Shown piece by piece: positions 18,246 to 29,507 of a stretch of DNA of 53,495 bases. The stretch lies in the NCBI GenBank assembly GCA_963204785.1, contig CAUJHG010000040.1:1-53495 (forward strand), written 5' to 3'. Numbering within the stretch: position 1 is the first letter of the stretch; each line of letters opens with the position of its first letter. The position numbers and the translations under genes were made by a program. Source of the DNA: Pseudomonadota bacterium (GTDB lineage Bacteria; Pseudomonadota; Gammaproteobacteria; Burkholderiales; Burkholderiaceae_E). Under the pieces are notes generated by a model. It made no database searches and had not been told where the DNA came from. It saw nothing but the letters and a program-made list of their open reading frames with translations.

Positions 18246-20934
18246 CGGACTCCTCGACCGGCACGCGCCACCAGCGCGGCCGGTCGACCCGATGGCGCAC
18301 CACCTGTGGCGGCATGCCCGGGCGCAGGTGGATCTCGATCGCTGCGTGCGCGTCGCTGCGCAGCACGCCGACCTTGCGCGCCCGATAACGCTCGAGCACC
18401 TGAGGATTCGGGTGCCGGTAGCGATTGCGGTAACCGACCTGGAAGACCGCCAGCGAGGGCGCCACTGCGTCCAGGAATCCGGGCGTCGACGAGGTCCGGC
18501 TGCCGTGGTGCGGCGCGAGCAGGACATCGGCCCGCAAGCCGTCGGCCTCGAACAGCGCGAGCAGTTGCCGCTCCTGCGGGGCCTCGATGTCGCCTGCGAG
18601 CAGCACCGTCCCGGCCGCGCTGTGCACCCGCAGCACGCAACTGCGCGCGTTGGTCTGCGAACCCCGGGTACGCACCGTCTCGGTGCCCGGGTGCAGCCAC
18701 TCGAAGCTCACCTCGCCCCACTTCCAGCGCTCGCCACGGATGCAGCGGTAGTGCCGCGGCGCGGCCGCGACGATCGGATGCTCCGGTGCCAGTGAACTGG
18801 CCACCCAGTCGACCCGCGTGCCGCGCAGCACCGAGAGTGCGCCGCCGGAATGGTCGAGGTCTTCGTGCGAGACGACCACTGCCTGCAGACGGTCGATGCC
18901 ATGCGCGCGCAGCCAGGGCAGGATCACCCGCGCACCAGCCTCGCTGTCGGGTCCGAGCGCAGGGCCAGTGTCGTAGAGCAGACGTCCCTGCGCAGTCTCG
19001 ACCAGGACTGCGGTGCCCTGCCCCACGTCCAGTGCGGTGAGCCGGATCTCGGTGGGCCCGGGAGGCTTCGGCGGCGCGAACAGCAGCGGGCACAGGCCCA
19101 GCGCAGCGAGCCAGCGCCCGGGGAAGCGTGCCGGCGAGAGCGCGAACGCGCACGCTGCCGCCCCGATCAGCACTGCGAGCACTCCGGGCCAGGGCATCGG
19201 CAGCGAGGCGCCGCCGAGCCGGTCGAGCCACTGCAGCGCTGCAAGCAACCACTCGGTGAGCCAGGCGGCCAGCCACAGCGGCAGCGCGCCGGCCGGGGTC
19301 CAGACGAGCGCGAGCGCGGCACCGGCGAGCGCCAGCGGCGTGATCACCGCCGAGACGAGCGGGATCGCGAAGGCGTTGGCCACCGGGCTGACCAGCGACA
19401 CCGAGGAGAAGAACACCACTCCGAGCGGGACCAGCACGAGGGTTGCAGCAAACTGCGAGCGCAGCGCCTCGCGCAACAGCTCGGTCAGGGCTGTGCGCCA
19501 GCGCCGACCCCTGTGCCGGAGCCACCCGGACACCGCTGCACGCCCGTGCTCGGGCGGGTCCGGCAGGACCGGCACGATGGGCGCGGGTGGCGCCGCTTGC
19601 GCTTCGCCTGGCCGTACACGTTCAGGACGCACAGGATGTCGCCGCACGGCGGGTGCTTGTGGTGTTGCTTGCGCTGCGCCTTCGGCCCTGGGCCGGGTGC
19701 GCGCGCCGCGGGCCGAACCGGCCCAGATGATCGAGCCGACCGCCGCGAAGGACAGCCAGAAGCCGGCGGCCAGCGGCGCCCAGGGGTCGAGCGCGCACAC
19801 CACCGCTGCCGCCGTGGCCAGCACTGCCACCGGCGAACGGGCGCGCCCGCTCAGCAGCGCGACTCCGGCAGCGGCGAGCATCCAGCAGGTGCGCTGGGCG
19901 GGGATTCCCCACCCGGCGAGCCCCGCATAGCCGAACGCGACCACCAGCCCGCAGGCCCAGCGCGCGTGCGGTGCGGGCAGGCGCGAGGGCAGCGGCCGCG
20001 GGTGCATGCGCAGCGCCAGCCGTCGGCTCGACCAGACGCGCCCGGCCAGCCAGGCACCCAGCGCGGCGAGCATCGTGATGTGCAGCCCGGAGATGCTCAT
20101 CAGGTGGCCCACCCCGGTGCGGTTGAAGAGCTCCCACCAGGCTGCCGGGATCGCGGCCTGGTCGCCGACCGCGAGCGCCACGACGACTCCGCGTGGCACC
20201 GGAGGCGCCGAGCCGAGCCCCGCGAGCATCCGTGCACGGATCTCGTGGCGCGCCCGCTCGATCAGGACCCCGGGGCGCGGCACGAAGGGCTGCACGCGGC
20301 GCGCAGCATCGGCCCCGCTGCGCCCTGCGCGCACGTAGCCCGTTGCCGCGATGCCTTCCTCGGTGGCCCGCAGTTCGGGGTCGAAGAGCAGCGGGTTCAG
20401 GCTCGAGTGCGGGCGCTTCAGCCTGATCGTGAACTCCCAGCGCTCACCCGGGCGCACCATCGGCGCTGGCGTGGCAGCGACCGGCGCGCGCGGTGCAACT
20501 CCACCCCAGGCGAAGGGCCCGGAGTGCCAGCCCAGCCGTACCGAGCGCGCCGCCGGACAGCCGGCGCCGTCGGCCTGCGTGCAGTGCTCGATGCGAAAGC
20601 GGAAGCGCAGCCCGCGTTCGTCGGCCTGCGGCATCTCCTCGACCAGTCCGCGCACGCGCAGATCCACCCCTTCGAGGGCGGCGGGCCAGCGCTCGTCCAG
20701 CCGTTGGCCGGCCAGCAGCAAGGCCCAGCCGGAGGCCAGGACCCCAGCCGCCGCGAACGCGGTCCAGGCCGGGGCGCGCAGGGAGACCAGTGTCAGCAAC
20801 AGTCCCAGGCACAGCAGTGCCGCGGCGAGCATCGGCCCCGGAAGCGCCGGGAGCTGCTGCACCGCCCAGCAGGCCGCGAGCACAGCGAGGCCGGGCGCAG
20901 GGGATGAACGAGCAGGCATCGCGGGAGCAGCCAT
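18139..20934 (-). CDS. comEC: DNA internalisation/competence protein ComEC/Rec2
   Basis: A 931-residue membrane protein with the three ComEC parts: an N-terminal OB-like domain after two helices, the multi-helix Competence domain (VGHLMSISGLHITMLAALGAW is the hallmark) and a C-terminal metallo-beta-lactamase-like domain with VSHEDLDHSGGALSVL and LLAPHHGSRTSSTPGFLDAV. It forms the inner-membrane channel for single-stranded DNA in transformation. Two oddities: a proline/arginine-rich insert of some 80 residues (around ARTRPRAEGAAQATP) in the middle of the membrane domain, and a basic tail that overlaps hbdH by 107 bp on the opposite strand. ATG 20934 has GAGG 8 bp upstream. Confidence 0.9.
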   Translation of the reverse strand: MAAPAMPARSSPAPGLAVLAACWAVQQLPALPGPMLAAALLCLGLLLTLVSLRAPAWTAFAAAGVLASGWALLLAGQRLDERWPAALEGVDLRVRGLVEEMPQADERGLRFRFRIEHCTQADGAGCPAARSVRLGWHSGPFAWGGVAPRAPVAATPAPMVRPGERWEFTIRLKRPHSSLNPLLFDPELRATEEGIAATGYVRAGRSGADAARRVQPFVPRPGVLIERARHEIRARMLAGLGSAPPVPRGVVVALAVGDQAAIPAAWWELFNRTGVGHLMSISGLHITMLAALGAWLAGRVWSSRRLALRMHPRPLPSRLPAPHARWACGLVVAFGYAGLAGWGIPAQRTCWMLAAAGVALLSGRARSPVAVLATAAAVVCALDPWAPLAAGFWLSFAAVGSIIWAGSARGARTRPRAEGAAQATPQAPAVRRHPVRPERVRPGEAQAAPPAPIVPVLPDPPEHGRAAVSGWLRHRGRRWRTALTELLREALRSQFAATLVLVPLGVVFFSSVSLVSPVANAFAIPLVSAVITPLALAGAALALVWTPAGALPLWLAAWLTEWLLAALQWLDRLGGASLPMPWPGVLAVLIGAAACAFALSPARFPGRWLAALGLCPLLFAPPKPPGPTEIRLTALDVGQGTAVLVETAQGRLLYDTGPALGPDSEAGARVILPWLRAHGIDRLQAVVVSHEDLDHSGGALSVLRGTRVDWVASSLAPEHPIVAAAPRHYRCIRGERWKWGEVSFEWLHPGTETVRTRGSQTNARSCVLRVHSAAGTVLLAGDIEAPQERQLLALFEADGLRADVLLAPHHGSRTSSTPGFLDAVAPSLAVFQVGYRNRYRHPNPQVLERYRARKVGVLRSDAHAAIEIHLRPGMPPQVVRHRVDRPRWWRVPVEESATAPSSPRRSSRPRHAPAARRPSTGTRRGRRSARA

Positions 20935-20996
20935 CCCGCGATCCTCGTGAGGCCTTGCCCCTACGGCAATCGGCCCGGTGGCCTCGTCCGGGCGCC

Positions 20997-21803
20997 TCAG
21001 CCGCTGGCCGTGCTCCCTGCGGCCAGCGCCGCGAGCCGGGGCAGCACCCGCAGCGCGTTGCGGGCGGTGGCGGCGATCGCGTCGTTCACGGCGGCACCGC
21101 GCAGTTCGGCGAACTGTGCTGCGATCCGCGGCAGTTCGGCCGGGCTGTTGCGCCCGCGCCTGAGCCAGGCCGGCGGCATGTCGGGGGCGTCGGTCTCGAG
21201 CACGTGCGCGGTCTCGGGCAGGTCGGTGACCAGCCTGCGGATGCGCAGCGCGCGCTCCCAGGTGAAGGCGCCGCCGAAGCCGAGCGCCAGGCCCTGCGCG
21301 AGGTAGGCCTGGGCCTGATGCAGGCTGCCGTTGAATGCGTGGGCGATTCCCCCGGGCGGAGGCAGGCGGCGCAAGGCCGCGAGCAGCGGATCCTGCGCGC
21401 GGCGCACGTGCAGCAGCACTGGCAGGTCGAACTCGCGCGCCAGTTTCAGTTGCTCCGCGAGGAACCAGGCCTGGCGCTCCCGGTCGAGCCCGGGAACGAA
21501 GTGGTCGAGCCCGATCTCGCCGATCGCGACCAGCCGAGGATCGTCGATCGAGGCCGCCAGCTGCGCGCGCAGCGCGCCGAGGTCGGCATCGGTGGCGCGG
21601 TCGACGTACATCGGGTGGATTCCAAGCGCGTAGGCGCAGCCTGGGGAGCTGTGCGCGATCCGCGCCACCGCGTCGAAGTTCGCGCGCTCCACCGCGGGGA
21701 GCACCAGCCAGTCGACTCCGGCGGCGCGCGCGCGGGCGAGCACCTCGGCCCGATCGGCGTCGAACTCGGGCGCGTCCAGGTGACAGTGGGTGTCGATCAG
21801 CAT
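20997..21803 (-). CDS. TatD-family metal-dependent hydrolase
   Basis: A 268-residue TIM-barrel DNase/hydrolase. It starts MLIDTHCHLDAPEFD, the metal-binding HxH motif, and shows VAIGEIGLDHF and VLETDAPDMPPAW, the remaining signature strands. TatD relatives cut 3' ends of DNA or D-aminoacyl bonds; YcfH-like members near lol genes are common. The gene lies between lolD and comEC in the same direction with 28 and 62 bp spacers, so these genes probably form one transcript. Confidence 0.93.
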   Translation of the reverse strand: MLIDTHCHLDAPEFDADRAEVLARARAAGVDWLVLPAVERANFDAVARIAHSSPGCAYALGIHPMYVDRATDADLGALRAQLAASIDDPRLVAIGEIGLDHFVPGLDRERQAWFLAEQLKLAREFDLPVLLHVRRAQDPLLAALRRLPPPGGIAHAFNGSLHQAQAYLAQGLALGFGGAFTWERALRIRRLVTDLPETAHVLETDAPDMPPAWLRRGRNSPAELPRIAAQFAELRGAAVNDAIAATARNALRVLPRLAALAAGSTASG

Positions 21804-21831
21804 CGCAGCCGGCCCTGCAGCGCGCAGCAGC

Positions 21832-22538
<707 letters not shown>

Positions 22539-22542
<4 letters not shown>

Positions 22543-23795
22543 TCGTAGCGAAGCGCATCGGCCGGGCGCACCCGCGAGGCCCGCCAGCTCGGGTAGAGGG
22601 TGGAGGCGAGCGCCAGCGCGCAGGCGGTCAGACCGATGCGCGAGACATCGTCCCAGTGCAGGTCACTGGGCAGGCGGTCGATGAAGTAGACGCCCTTGGG
22701 CAGCACCTGGAAGCCGAAGGCCTGTTCCACCAGGCCCACGACACTGTCGACGTTCAGCGCCAGCAGCACGCCCAGCACCACCCCGATCAGCGTGCCCATC
22801 AGCCCGACCAGGGCCCCCTGGACCATGAAGATCTGCATCACGCTGCGCGGGCTGGCGCCGAGGGTGCGCAGGATCGCGATGTCGGACTGCTTGTCGGTCA
22901 CGGTCATCACCAGCATCGAGACCAGGTTGAAGGCGGCCACCGCAATGATCAGCGTGAGGATGATGAACATCATGCGCTTCTCGATCTGCACCGCGGCGAA
23001 CCAGTTGCGGTTCTCCATCGACCAGTCGCGCACGTAGAGATCGCCGCGCAGCGAGCGCACCAGCTCGCCGGCGATCTGCGGCGCCGCCATCATGTCGCTG
23101 GTCATCAGGCGCACGCCGGTCACCCCCTCGACCCGGAACAGCCGCGCAGCGTCCTCGATGTTCGTGAGCACCAGCGTGCTGTCGTACTCGTAGTGGCCGG
23201 CCTCGAACACGCCGACGATCGTGAACTGGCGCAGCCGGGGCACGACGCCGGCCGGGGTGGTCGTCCCCTGGGGCGCGATCAGCGTGATGCGGTCACCGAC
23301 GCCGAGCAGCAACTGGCGCGCGAGCTCGCGCCCGACCATCACCCCGAAGCTGCCCGGGGCAAGCCGCTGCAGCGTCTCCGGCGGGAGCCGGCGCAGGAAC
23401 TCCGCGACCGAGGGCTCGGTGGCGGGGTCGATGCCGCGCACCAGCACGCCGCGCACCGATTCGCCATGGGTCAGCATCGCCTGGCCGGCCACGTAGGGCG
23501 CGCCGGCGATCACCCGCGGATTGCGCCGCGCCTGCGCGATCACCCCGGCAGGGTCGGTGAGCGGCTCCTGGCCGGCGAGCACCTCGACGTGGGACAGCAC
23601 CGAAAGCTTCCGGACGCGCACCTCCTTCTGGAAGCCGTTCATCACCGACAGCACCGTGATCAGCGCCGCGACGCCGAGCGCGATCCCCGCCACCGAGAGG
23701 CCGGAGATGAAGGAGATGAAGCCGTTGCGACGGCCGGCGCTGCGGCCCGCGCGCGTGTAGCGCAGGCCGATCTGCCATTCGAAGGGGAGCTGCAA
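22539..23795 (-). CDS. lolC: Lipoprotein-releasing ABC transporter permease (LolC/LolE type)
   Basis: A 418-residue permease with one N-terminal helix ([30 protein letters not shown]), a large periplasmic domain and three C-terminal helices, the standard LolCE layout. MNGFQKEVR and the C-terminal [24 protein letters not shown] (FtsX-like domain) are typical. Only one permease gene accompanies lolD here, so the complex may be a homodimer of this subunit, as proposed for LolF-type systems, unless a second permease lies elsewhere. Translationally coupled to lolD. Confidence 0.94.
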
Positions 23796-23910
23796 GCGCG
23801 GTCCTGTGTCCGGGAGGCTGGGGGCGCCGGAGCCGGCGGCCCGGAGCCGGGGCAGTTTGCCACAGTCGCCGGCAGGGTCGCTCCCCGCAGCGCTGCACTA
23901 GAATCGCCCG

Positions 23911-24999
23911 GTGCCCGAACTCATCGTCCTGTGCGCCGGAGCCGCGATCGACGCTGCCGAACCGCGCGGCGCAGCCACCCACGCCCTGCCCCCTGATCCC
24001 TTCTCGCTGGAAGCCGGGATGCTCGCGCGCGAGCTCGCCGACGGCGTGCTCGCCCGGACGATGCGCCGCGCCCGCGTCGCCGCGGACCGCAGCGACCCGA
24101 GCCCCCTGCCGCGCGAGCTGCCCGACGAGACCTGGCTGCGCGAGCACTTCGGTGCAGCCGCCGGGGACTCGGTGGCTGCCTGGGCCTGCGCGGCGCTCGA
24201 TCTGTCGCCGCCACGCTGGCGGGTCACGCCGGTGCACCTGGAGGTCGGCCATCACCAGATCGTCCTCGCGGACCCCGCCAGGCTCGGCATCGACGCAGAC
24301 CAGGCGGCCGGGCTTGCCGAAGCGGCCCGCGCGCCCTTGGCCGAGGCGGGCTTCGCGCTGCAGACCGCCCGCCCCGACTGCTGGTTCCTCTCGGGCAACG
24401 AGGACTGGTCCCTCGAGGCGCACGCCTGGACGATGGCAGTGGGTCGCAGCGTCGACGGCCACCTGCCTGCCGGAGCCCAGGCGCGCGCCTGGCGACGCGC
24501 CTTCACCGAGGTCCAGATCGCCTGGCACGATCACCCGGTGAACGAGCGCCGCGCCACGCTCGGGCTGGCGCCGATCAATGCGCTGTGGCTCGACGGATGC
24601 GCGCGCCGCCCGCTGCCCGCGCGCAGCGTCAGCGCCTTCACCGACGAGCCCTCGATTGCCGGGCTGGCGATCGCCAGCGGCGGAAAAGCACGCCCCGGAA
24701 TCGGCGCATCGGACGCCGCTGCCGCGATCGCCGGCGCCGGCACCGACGTCCTGGTCGACGCCGGGTTCTGGCGCGCGGCGCGTCGCAATGGCGACGTGCT
24801 GGCCTGGCGCGAGGCCTGGCTGCGCTTCGAGCCCTGGCTGGCGGCACTGCTGGACGCCGGCGCCCCGCCCCGTGGTTTCGAGCGGATGCGCATCGTCGCC
24901 AGCGCCGAGCGCCGCTGTGTCGAACTGGCGCTCGCGCGCGGCGACCGCTGGAAGCTGCTGCGCCGGCTCGACGCGCCGGGTACGCTGCTGGCCGCATGA
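23911..24999 (+). CDS. RpfE-like protein, annotated in relatives as phosphoglycerate mutase-like
   Basis: A 362-residue protein starting at GTG 23911. I recognise it from the position directly upstream of recJ and from segments such as RVTPVHLEVGHHQIVLADP, CWFLSGNEDWSLEAHAWTMAVGRSVDGHLP and VQIAWHDHPVNERR. Relatives are called RpfE or cofactor-independent phosphoglycerate mutase-like regulatory proteins. The family is distant from true mutases and I see no complete set of their metal ligands, so activity is unproven. The stop overlaps the recJ start (ATGA), implying coupled translation. Confidence 0.75.
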   Translation: MPELIVLCAGAAIDAAEPRGAATHALPPDPFSLEAGMLARELADGVLARTMRRARVAADRSDPSPLPRELPDETWLREHFGAAAGDSVAAWACAALDLSPPRWRVTPVHLEVGHHQIVLADPARLGIDADQAAGLAEAARAPLAEAGFALQTARPDCWFLSGNEDWSLEAHAWTMAVGRSVDGHLPAGAQARAWRRAFTEVQIAWHDHPVNERRATLGLAPINALWLDGCARRPLPARSVSAFTDEPSIAGLAIASGGKARPGIGASDAAAAIAGAGTDVLVDAGFWRAARRNGDVLAWREAWLRFEPWLAALLDAGAPPRGFERMRIVASAERRCVELALARGDRWKLLRRLDAPGTLLAA

Positions 25000-26735
25000 C
25001 GCGCACGATCCTCGCCCGGGAAGTCCCCGAAGACGCGCGCCGCGCGCTCGCCGACGCGGGCGTGCACCCGGTGCTCGCCCGTCTGCTGGCCGCCCGCGGG
25101 GTGGACGACCCCGCCGCGATCGACCCGGATCTCGGCGGGCTGCTGCCGCCGCAGGGGCTGAAGGACATCGACGCCGCCGCCCGCCTGCTGGCCGAGGCGA
25201 TCGATGCGCAGCGCCCGATCCTCGTGGTCGCCGACTACGACTGCGACGGCGCGACCGCCTGCGCAGTGGCGCTGCGCGGCCTGCGCGCAATGGGCGCCTG
25301 CGCCGACTACCTGGTGCCCAATCGCTTCGAGCACGGCTACGGCCTGAGCCCGGCCATCGTCGAGCTCGCCGCGCTGCACCCGCGCCTGGGCTGCCCCGCG
25401 CTGATCGTCACGGTCGACAACGGGATCGCGAGCGTCGAAGGCGTTGCACGCGCCCGCGAGCTCGGCATCGAGGTGCTGGTGACCGACCATCACCTGCCCG
25501 GCGAACTGCTGCCGCAGGCTGCGGCGATCGTCGATCCCAATCGTGCGGACTGCGGCTTCGTGAGCAAGCACCTGTCCGGCGTGGGCGTGGTGTTCTACGT
25601 GCTGCTTGCGCTGCGCGCCCGGCTGCGCGAGCAAGGCCGCTTCGGCGACGGCGCCGGACCGGCACTGCAGTCGCTGCTGGACCTGGTCGCGCTGGGCACC
25701 GTCGCCGACCTGGTGCGGCTCGACCGCAACAACCGCCTGCTGGTGGGCGCAGGCCTGCGCCGGATCCGCGCCGGGCAGACCTGCGCCGGAATCCGCGCGC
25801 TCTTTGCGGTGGCAGGGCGCGATCATCGCCGCGCCGGCAGCAGCGACCTGGGCTTCGCGATCGGTCCGCGCATCAACGCTGCGGGCCGGCTGAAGGACAT
25901 CACGATCGGGATCGAATGCCTGCTCGCTGACGATGAGGCGCACGCGCAGGACCTGGCCGCGCAGCTCGACGCGATCAACCGCGAACGCCGGGAGATCGAG
26001 GCCGGCATGCGCGGGGAGGCGCTCGCCGATGCCGGCGAGCCCGCACCGCAGCGGCGCAGCCTGGTGGTCTGGCGCGAGCACTGGCACGAAGGCGTGATCG
26101 GGCTGGTCGCTTCGCGACTGAAGGAGCGCCATCACCGCCCGACGGTGGCCTTCGCACCGGCCACGGGCGAACCCGGGATGCTGCGCGGCTCGGGCCGCTC
26201 GATCGCGGGCGTTCACCTGCGCGACACGCTCGATCTGGTCAGCAAGCGGCATCCGCAGATGATCGCCCGCTTCGGCGGCCACGCGATGGCCGCCGGCCTG
26301 TCGCTGCCGGTAGCCGCGCTCGCGCACTTCGACGAGGCCTTCGAGCAGGCGATCGCCGACACCGCCGACCCTGCCTGCTTCGAGCGCCGCCTGCTCACCG
26401 ACGGTCCGCTCGCGGCCGAGGAGATGGCGCTCGAGCTGGTGGAGGAGATCGAGCAGGCGGTGTGGGGCCAGGGCTTCCCCGCCCCGATCTTCTCGGACCT
26501 GGTCGAGGTGCTCGGCCAGCGGCTGGTCAAGGAGCGGCACCTGAAGCTCGACCTGCGGCTGGCCGGCAGGCGCATCGGCGCGATCGCCTTCGGGCGCACC
26601 GAACCGCTGCCGCCGCGGGCGCGCATCGCCTACCGGCTCGAGCGCAACGAGTACCGCGGGCTGGTCGATCTCCAGCTGGTGGTCGAGGCGGCCGAGGCAG
26701 CCGAACCGGAGGACAGACCCGGCGGCGAACGCTGA
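24996..26735 (+). CDS. recJ: Single-stranded-DNA-specific 5'-3' exonuclease RecJ
   Basis: A 579-residue DHH-superfamily nuclease, the usual RecJ length. Motif I is VVADYDCDGATA (Asp80, Asp82, Asp84), followed by VTVDNGI and the DHH motif VTDHHLPGE. The DHHA1 part has RSIAGVHLRDTL and FGGHAMAAGLSL. RecJ acts in RecF-pathway recombination and mismatch and base-excision repair. The ATG at 24996 overlaps the previous stop; the frame is open further upstream but that part overlaps the rpfE-like gene. Confidence 0.96.
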   Translation: MTRTILAREVPEDARRALADAGVHPVLARLLAARGVDDPAAIDPDLGGLLPPQGLKDIDAAARLLAEAIDAQRPILVVADYDCDGATACAVALRGLRAMGACADYLVPNRFEHGYGLSPAIVELAALHPRLGCPALIVTVDNGIASVEGVARARELGIEVLVTDHHLPGELLPQAAAIVDPNRADCGFVSKHLSGVGVVFYVLLALRARLREQGRFGDGAGPALQSLLDLVALGTVADLVRLDRNNRLLVGAGLRRIRAGQTCAGIRALFAVAGRDHRRAGSSDLGFAIGPRINAAGRLKDITIGIECLLADDEAHAQDLAAQLDAINRERREIEAGMRGEALADAGEPAPQRRSLVVWREHWHEGVIGLVASRLKERHHRPTVAFAPATGEPGMLRGSGRSIAGVHLRDTLDLVSKRHPQMIARFGGHAMAAGLSLPVAALAHFDEAFEQAIADTADPACFERRLLTDGPLAAEEMALELVEEIEQAVWGQGFPAPIFSDLVEVLGQRLVKERHLKLDLRLAGRRIGAIAFGRTEPLPPRARIAYRLERNEYRGLVDLQLVVEAAEAAEPEDRPGGER

Positions 26736-26787
26736 GCGCCAGGCGGGTGGCCGCGTTACAATCGCGGGTTTCCCAAGAGGCAGCAAG

Positions 26788-27892
26788 ATGGAAGCCGAAC
26801 GCCTGAACCAGCTCGAATCCCTGATCGACGAACTGCAAGCCCGCGCCGTCGATCTACGGGGGTATCTTTGACTTCGACGAGAAGAAGACCCGCCTGATCG
26901 AAGTCGACCGGGAGCTCGAGGCTCCGGACATCTGGAACGACCCGAAGCACGCCCAGGAGCTCGGGCGCCAGAAGAAATCCCTCGAAGACGTGGTGCTGCG
27001 CCTGGAGCAGATCGGTGGCGCGCTCGACGACGCGGTCGCGCTGTTCGAGATGGCGCGTGACGAGGACGACACCGACACCCTGGAGGCGGTCGAGAGCGAC
27101 GTCGCCGAGGTGGAGAAGGAAGTCGAGGAGCTCGAGTTCCGCCGGATGTTCGCCAACCCGGCCGACCCCAACAACTGCTTCGTCGAGATCCAGGCCGGCG
27201 CCGGGGGCACCGAGGCCCAGGACTGGGCCGGAATGCTGCTGCGCCAGTACCTGCGCTACTGCGAACGCAAGGGCTTCCGCACGGAAGTGCTCGAGGAGTC
27301 CGAAGGCGAGGTCGCCGGCGTGAAGGGCGCAACGATCAAGGTCGAAGGCGACTACGCCTATGGCTACCTGCGCACCGAGACCGGAATCCACCGCCTGGTG
27401 CGCAAGTCACCCTTCGACTCGAGCGGCGGACGCCACACCTCGTTCGCCTCGGTGTTCGTCTACCCGGAGGTCGACGACTCCTTCGAGATCGAGATCAACC
27501 CCGCAGACCTGCGCGTGGACGTCTACCGGGCCTCCGGCGCCGGTGGCCAGCACGTGAACCGGACCGAATCGGCAGTGCGGATCACGCACAACCCGACCGG
27601 GATCGTCGTGCAGTGCCAGAACGACCGCTCGCAGCACGCCAACCGCGACGCCGCGATGAAGATGCTGCGCGCGCGCCTGTACGACCACGAGATGCGCAAG
27701 CGCCGTGCCGAGCAGGACAAGGTCGAGGCGAGCAAGGCCGACATCGGCTGGGGCCACCAGATCCGTTCCTACGTGCTGGACAACTCCCGCATCAAGGACC
27801 TGCGCACCAACGTCGAGATCAGCAACACGAAGTCCGTGCTCGACGGCGACCTCGACGAGTTCATCTCCGCAAGCCTCAAGCAGGGCGTCTGA
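26788..27892 (+). CDS. prfB: Peptide chain release factor 2 (programmed +1 frameshift)
   Basis: RF2 reads UAA and UGA stop codons. The gene is in two frames: 26788-26868 codes 27 residues ([20 protein letters not shown]...) and ends at an in-frame TGA (26869-26871); after a +1 shift, translation resumes with GAC at 26870 and runs to 27892, giving 367 residues in all. The peptide loop with GGQ is [20 protein letters not shown], and the tripeptide anticodon SPF is in [15 protein letters not shown] lies 7 bp before the ATG. The frameshift is normal for this gene and not a mutation. lysS follows after about 80 bp. Confidence 0.98.
26856..26872 (+). promoter_or_regulatory. Recoding site of prfB
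   Basis: ACGGGGGTATCTTTGAC: a G-rich Shine-Dalgarno-like run, then slippery CTT followed by TGA and C. This is almost identical to the E. coli prfB site. Low RF2 slows termination at TGA and promotes the shift, so RF2 sets its own level. Confidence 0.96.
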
Positions 27893-27973
27893 GGAGACGG
27901 CGCCTGCGGGCGCCCTCCTGCGCCAGCCAGGCCCGCCGGCCGACGTCCCGGCGTCACGTCCCGAAAGCAAGCC

Positions 27974-29491
27974 ATGACCGACACCGCACCGATCCCGCTC
28001 GACGAGAACCAGATCATCGCCGAGCGACGCGCCAAGCTCGCCCGTCAGCGCGAGCTCGGCATCGCCTTTCCGAACGATTTCGTTCCCGCGGATCGCGCGC
28101 AGCCGCTGTTCGAGCTGCACGAGGACAAGAGCCGCGAGGAGCTCGAGGCTGCCGCGGTGCAGGTCTCGCTGGCGGGGCGGATGATGCTCAAGCGCCTGCA
28201 GGGCAAGGCGAGCTTCGCCACGATCCAGGATGCCACCGGACGCATCCAGCTCTGGCTCAACGACGAAGGGGTGGGTGCGGCCGCCCACGAGGCCTTCAGG
28301 CACTGGGACCTCGGCGACATCATTGCCGCCGAAGGCACCCTGTTCAAGACCAGGAAAGGCGAGCTGTCGGTGCGCTGCGCGTCGGTGCGCCTGCTGGCCA
28401 AGGCGCTGCGCCCGCTGCCCGACAAGTTCCACGGCCTTGCCGACCAGGAGATGCGCTACCGGCAGCGCTACGTCGACCTGATCGTCACCGAGGAGAGCCG
28501 CCAGACCTTCCTGCAGCGCACCCGCATCGTCTCGGCCCTGCGCACCCTCATGACTGCGCACGGCTTCCTAGAGGTCGAGACGCCGATGCTGCATCCGATT
28601 CCGGGCGGCGCGGCCGCAAAGCCCTTCGTCACGCACCACAACGCGCTCGACCAGCAGATGTTCCTGCGGATCGCACCCGAGCTCTATCTGAAGCGCCTGA
28701 TCGTCGGCGGCTTCGAGCGGGTGTTCGAGATCAACAGGAGCTTCCGCAACGAAGGTGTCAGCCCGCGCCACAACCCCGAGTTCACGATGATGGAGTTCTA
28801 TGCGGCCTACACCGACTACCGGTGGCTGATGGACTTCACCGAGAACCTGATCCGCGACACCGCGCTCAGCGCGACCGGCACCACGAAGCTGAGCTACCAG
28901 GGCCGTGCGCTGGATCTGTGCGCGCCCTTCGCGCGGCTGACCATCGTGCAGGCGATCCTCGAGCATGCGCCGCACTACACCGAGGCGCAGCTCGCAGATC
29001 CCGCCTTCCTGCGCACCGAGCTCACGCGGCTGGGGCTGAACCTGGATGACGCACGCCACCGCAGCGCGGGCGTCGGCGCGCTGCAGCTCGCGCTGTTCGA
29101 GGAGGTCGCCGAGAGCAGGCTGTGGAACCCGACCTTCATCGTCGACTACCCGATCGAGGTCTCGCCGCTGGCGAGGGAGTCGGACACGCGCCCCGGGATC
29201 ACCGAGCGCTTCGAGCTCTTCATCACCGGGCGCGAGTTCGCCAACGGCTTCTCTGAGCTCAACGACGCCGAGGACCAGGCGGCGCGCTTTCGCAAGCAGG
29301 TGGAGGCCAAGGAGGCCGGCGACGAGGAGGCGATGTACTACGACGCCGACTTCATCCGCGCCCTCGAGCACGGAATGCCGCCGACCGGAGGCTGCGGGAT
29401 CGGCATCGACCGCCTGGTGATGCTGCTCACCGACAGCGCGAACATCCGCGACGTGATCCTCTTCCCCGCACTCAAGCACGAGGCGGGCTGA
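27974..29491 (+). CDS. lysS: Lysyl-tRNA synthetase, class II
   Basis: A 505-residue cytoplasmic enzyme that charges tRNA-Lys. The N-terminal OB-fold binds the anticodon ([32 protein letters not shown]). Class II motif 2 is [20 protein letters not shown] and motif 3 is [13 protein letters not shown]. Length and layout match LysS. It follows prfB on the same strand, an arrangement widespread in proteobacteria. A small GGCGCC-TGCG-GGCGCC hairpin at 27899-27914 lies between the two genes, without a T tract. Confidence 0.98.
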   Translation: MTDTAPIPLDENQIIAERRAKLARQRELGIAFPNDFVPADRAQPLFELHEDKSREELEAAAVQVSLAGRMMLKRLQGKASFATIQDATGRIQLWLNDEGVGAAAHEAFRHWDLGDIIAAEGTLFKTRKGELSVRCASVRLLAKALRPLPDKFHGLADQEMRYRQRYVDLIVTEESRQTFLQRTRIVSALRTLMTAHGFLEVETPMLHPIPGGAAAKPFVTHHNALDQQMFLRIAPELYLKRLIVGGFERVFEINRSFRNEGVSPRHNPEFTMMEFYAAYTDYRWLMDFTENLIRDTALSATGTTKLSYQGRALDLCAPFARLTIVQAILEHAPHYTEAQLADPAFLRTELTRLGLNLDDARHRSAGVGALQLALFEEVAESRLWNPTFIVDYPIEVSPLARESDTRPGITERFELFITGREFANGFSELNDAEDQAARFRKQVEAKEAGDEEAMYYDADFIRALEHGMPPTGGCGIGIDRLVMLLTDSANIRDVILFPALKHEAG

Positions 29492-29507
29492 ACGCCCGCG
29501 GGGAGGC

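Noticed and set aside
26869..26871. In-frame stop in prfB read as a pseudogene mutation
   Set aside because: Sequence context is the known RF2 recoding site, and the remaining protein is complete.
24531..27332. A 933-residue leftward frame opposite recJ and prfB
   Set aside because: Antisense to recJ and prfB, without any family motif.
27899..27914. GGCGCC-TGCG-GGCGCC as a terminator between prfB and lysS
   Set aside because: No T tract follows, and the two genes are commonly cotranscribed.
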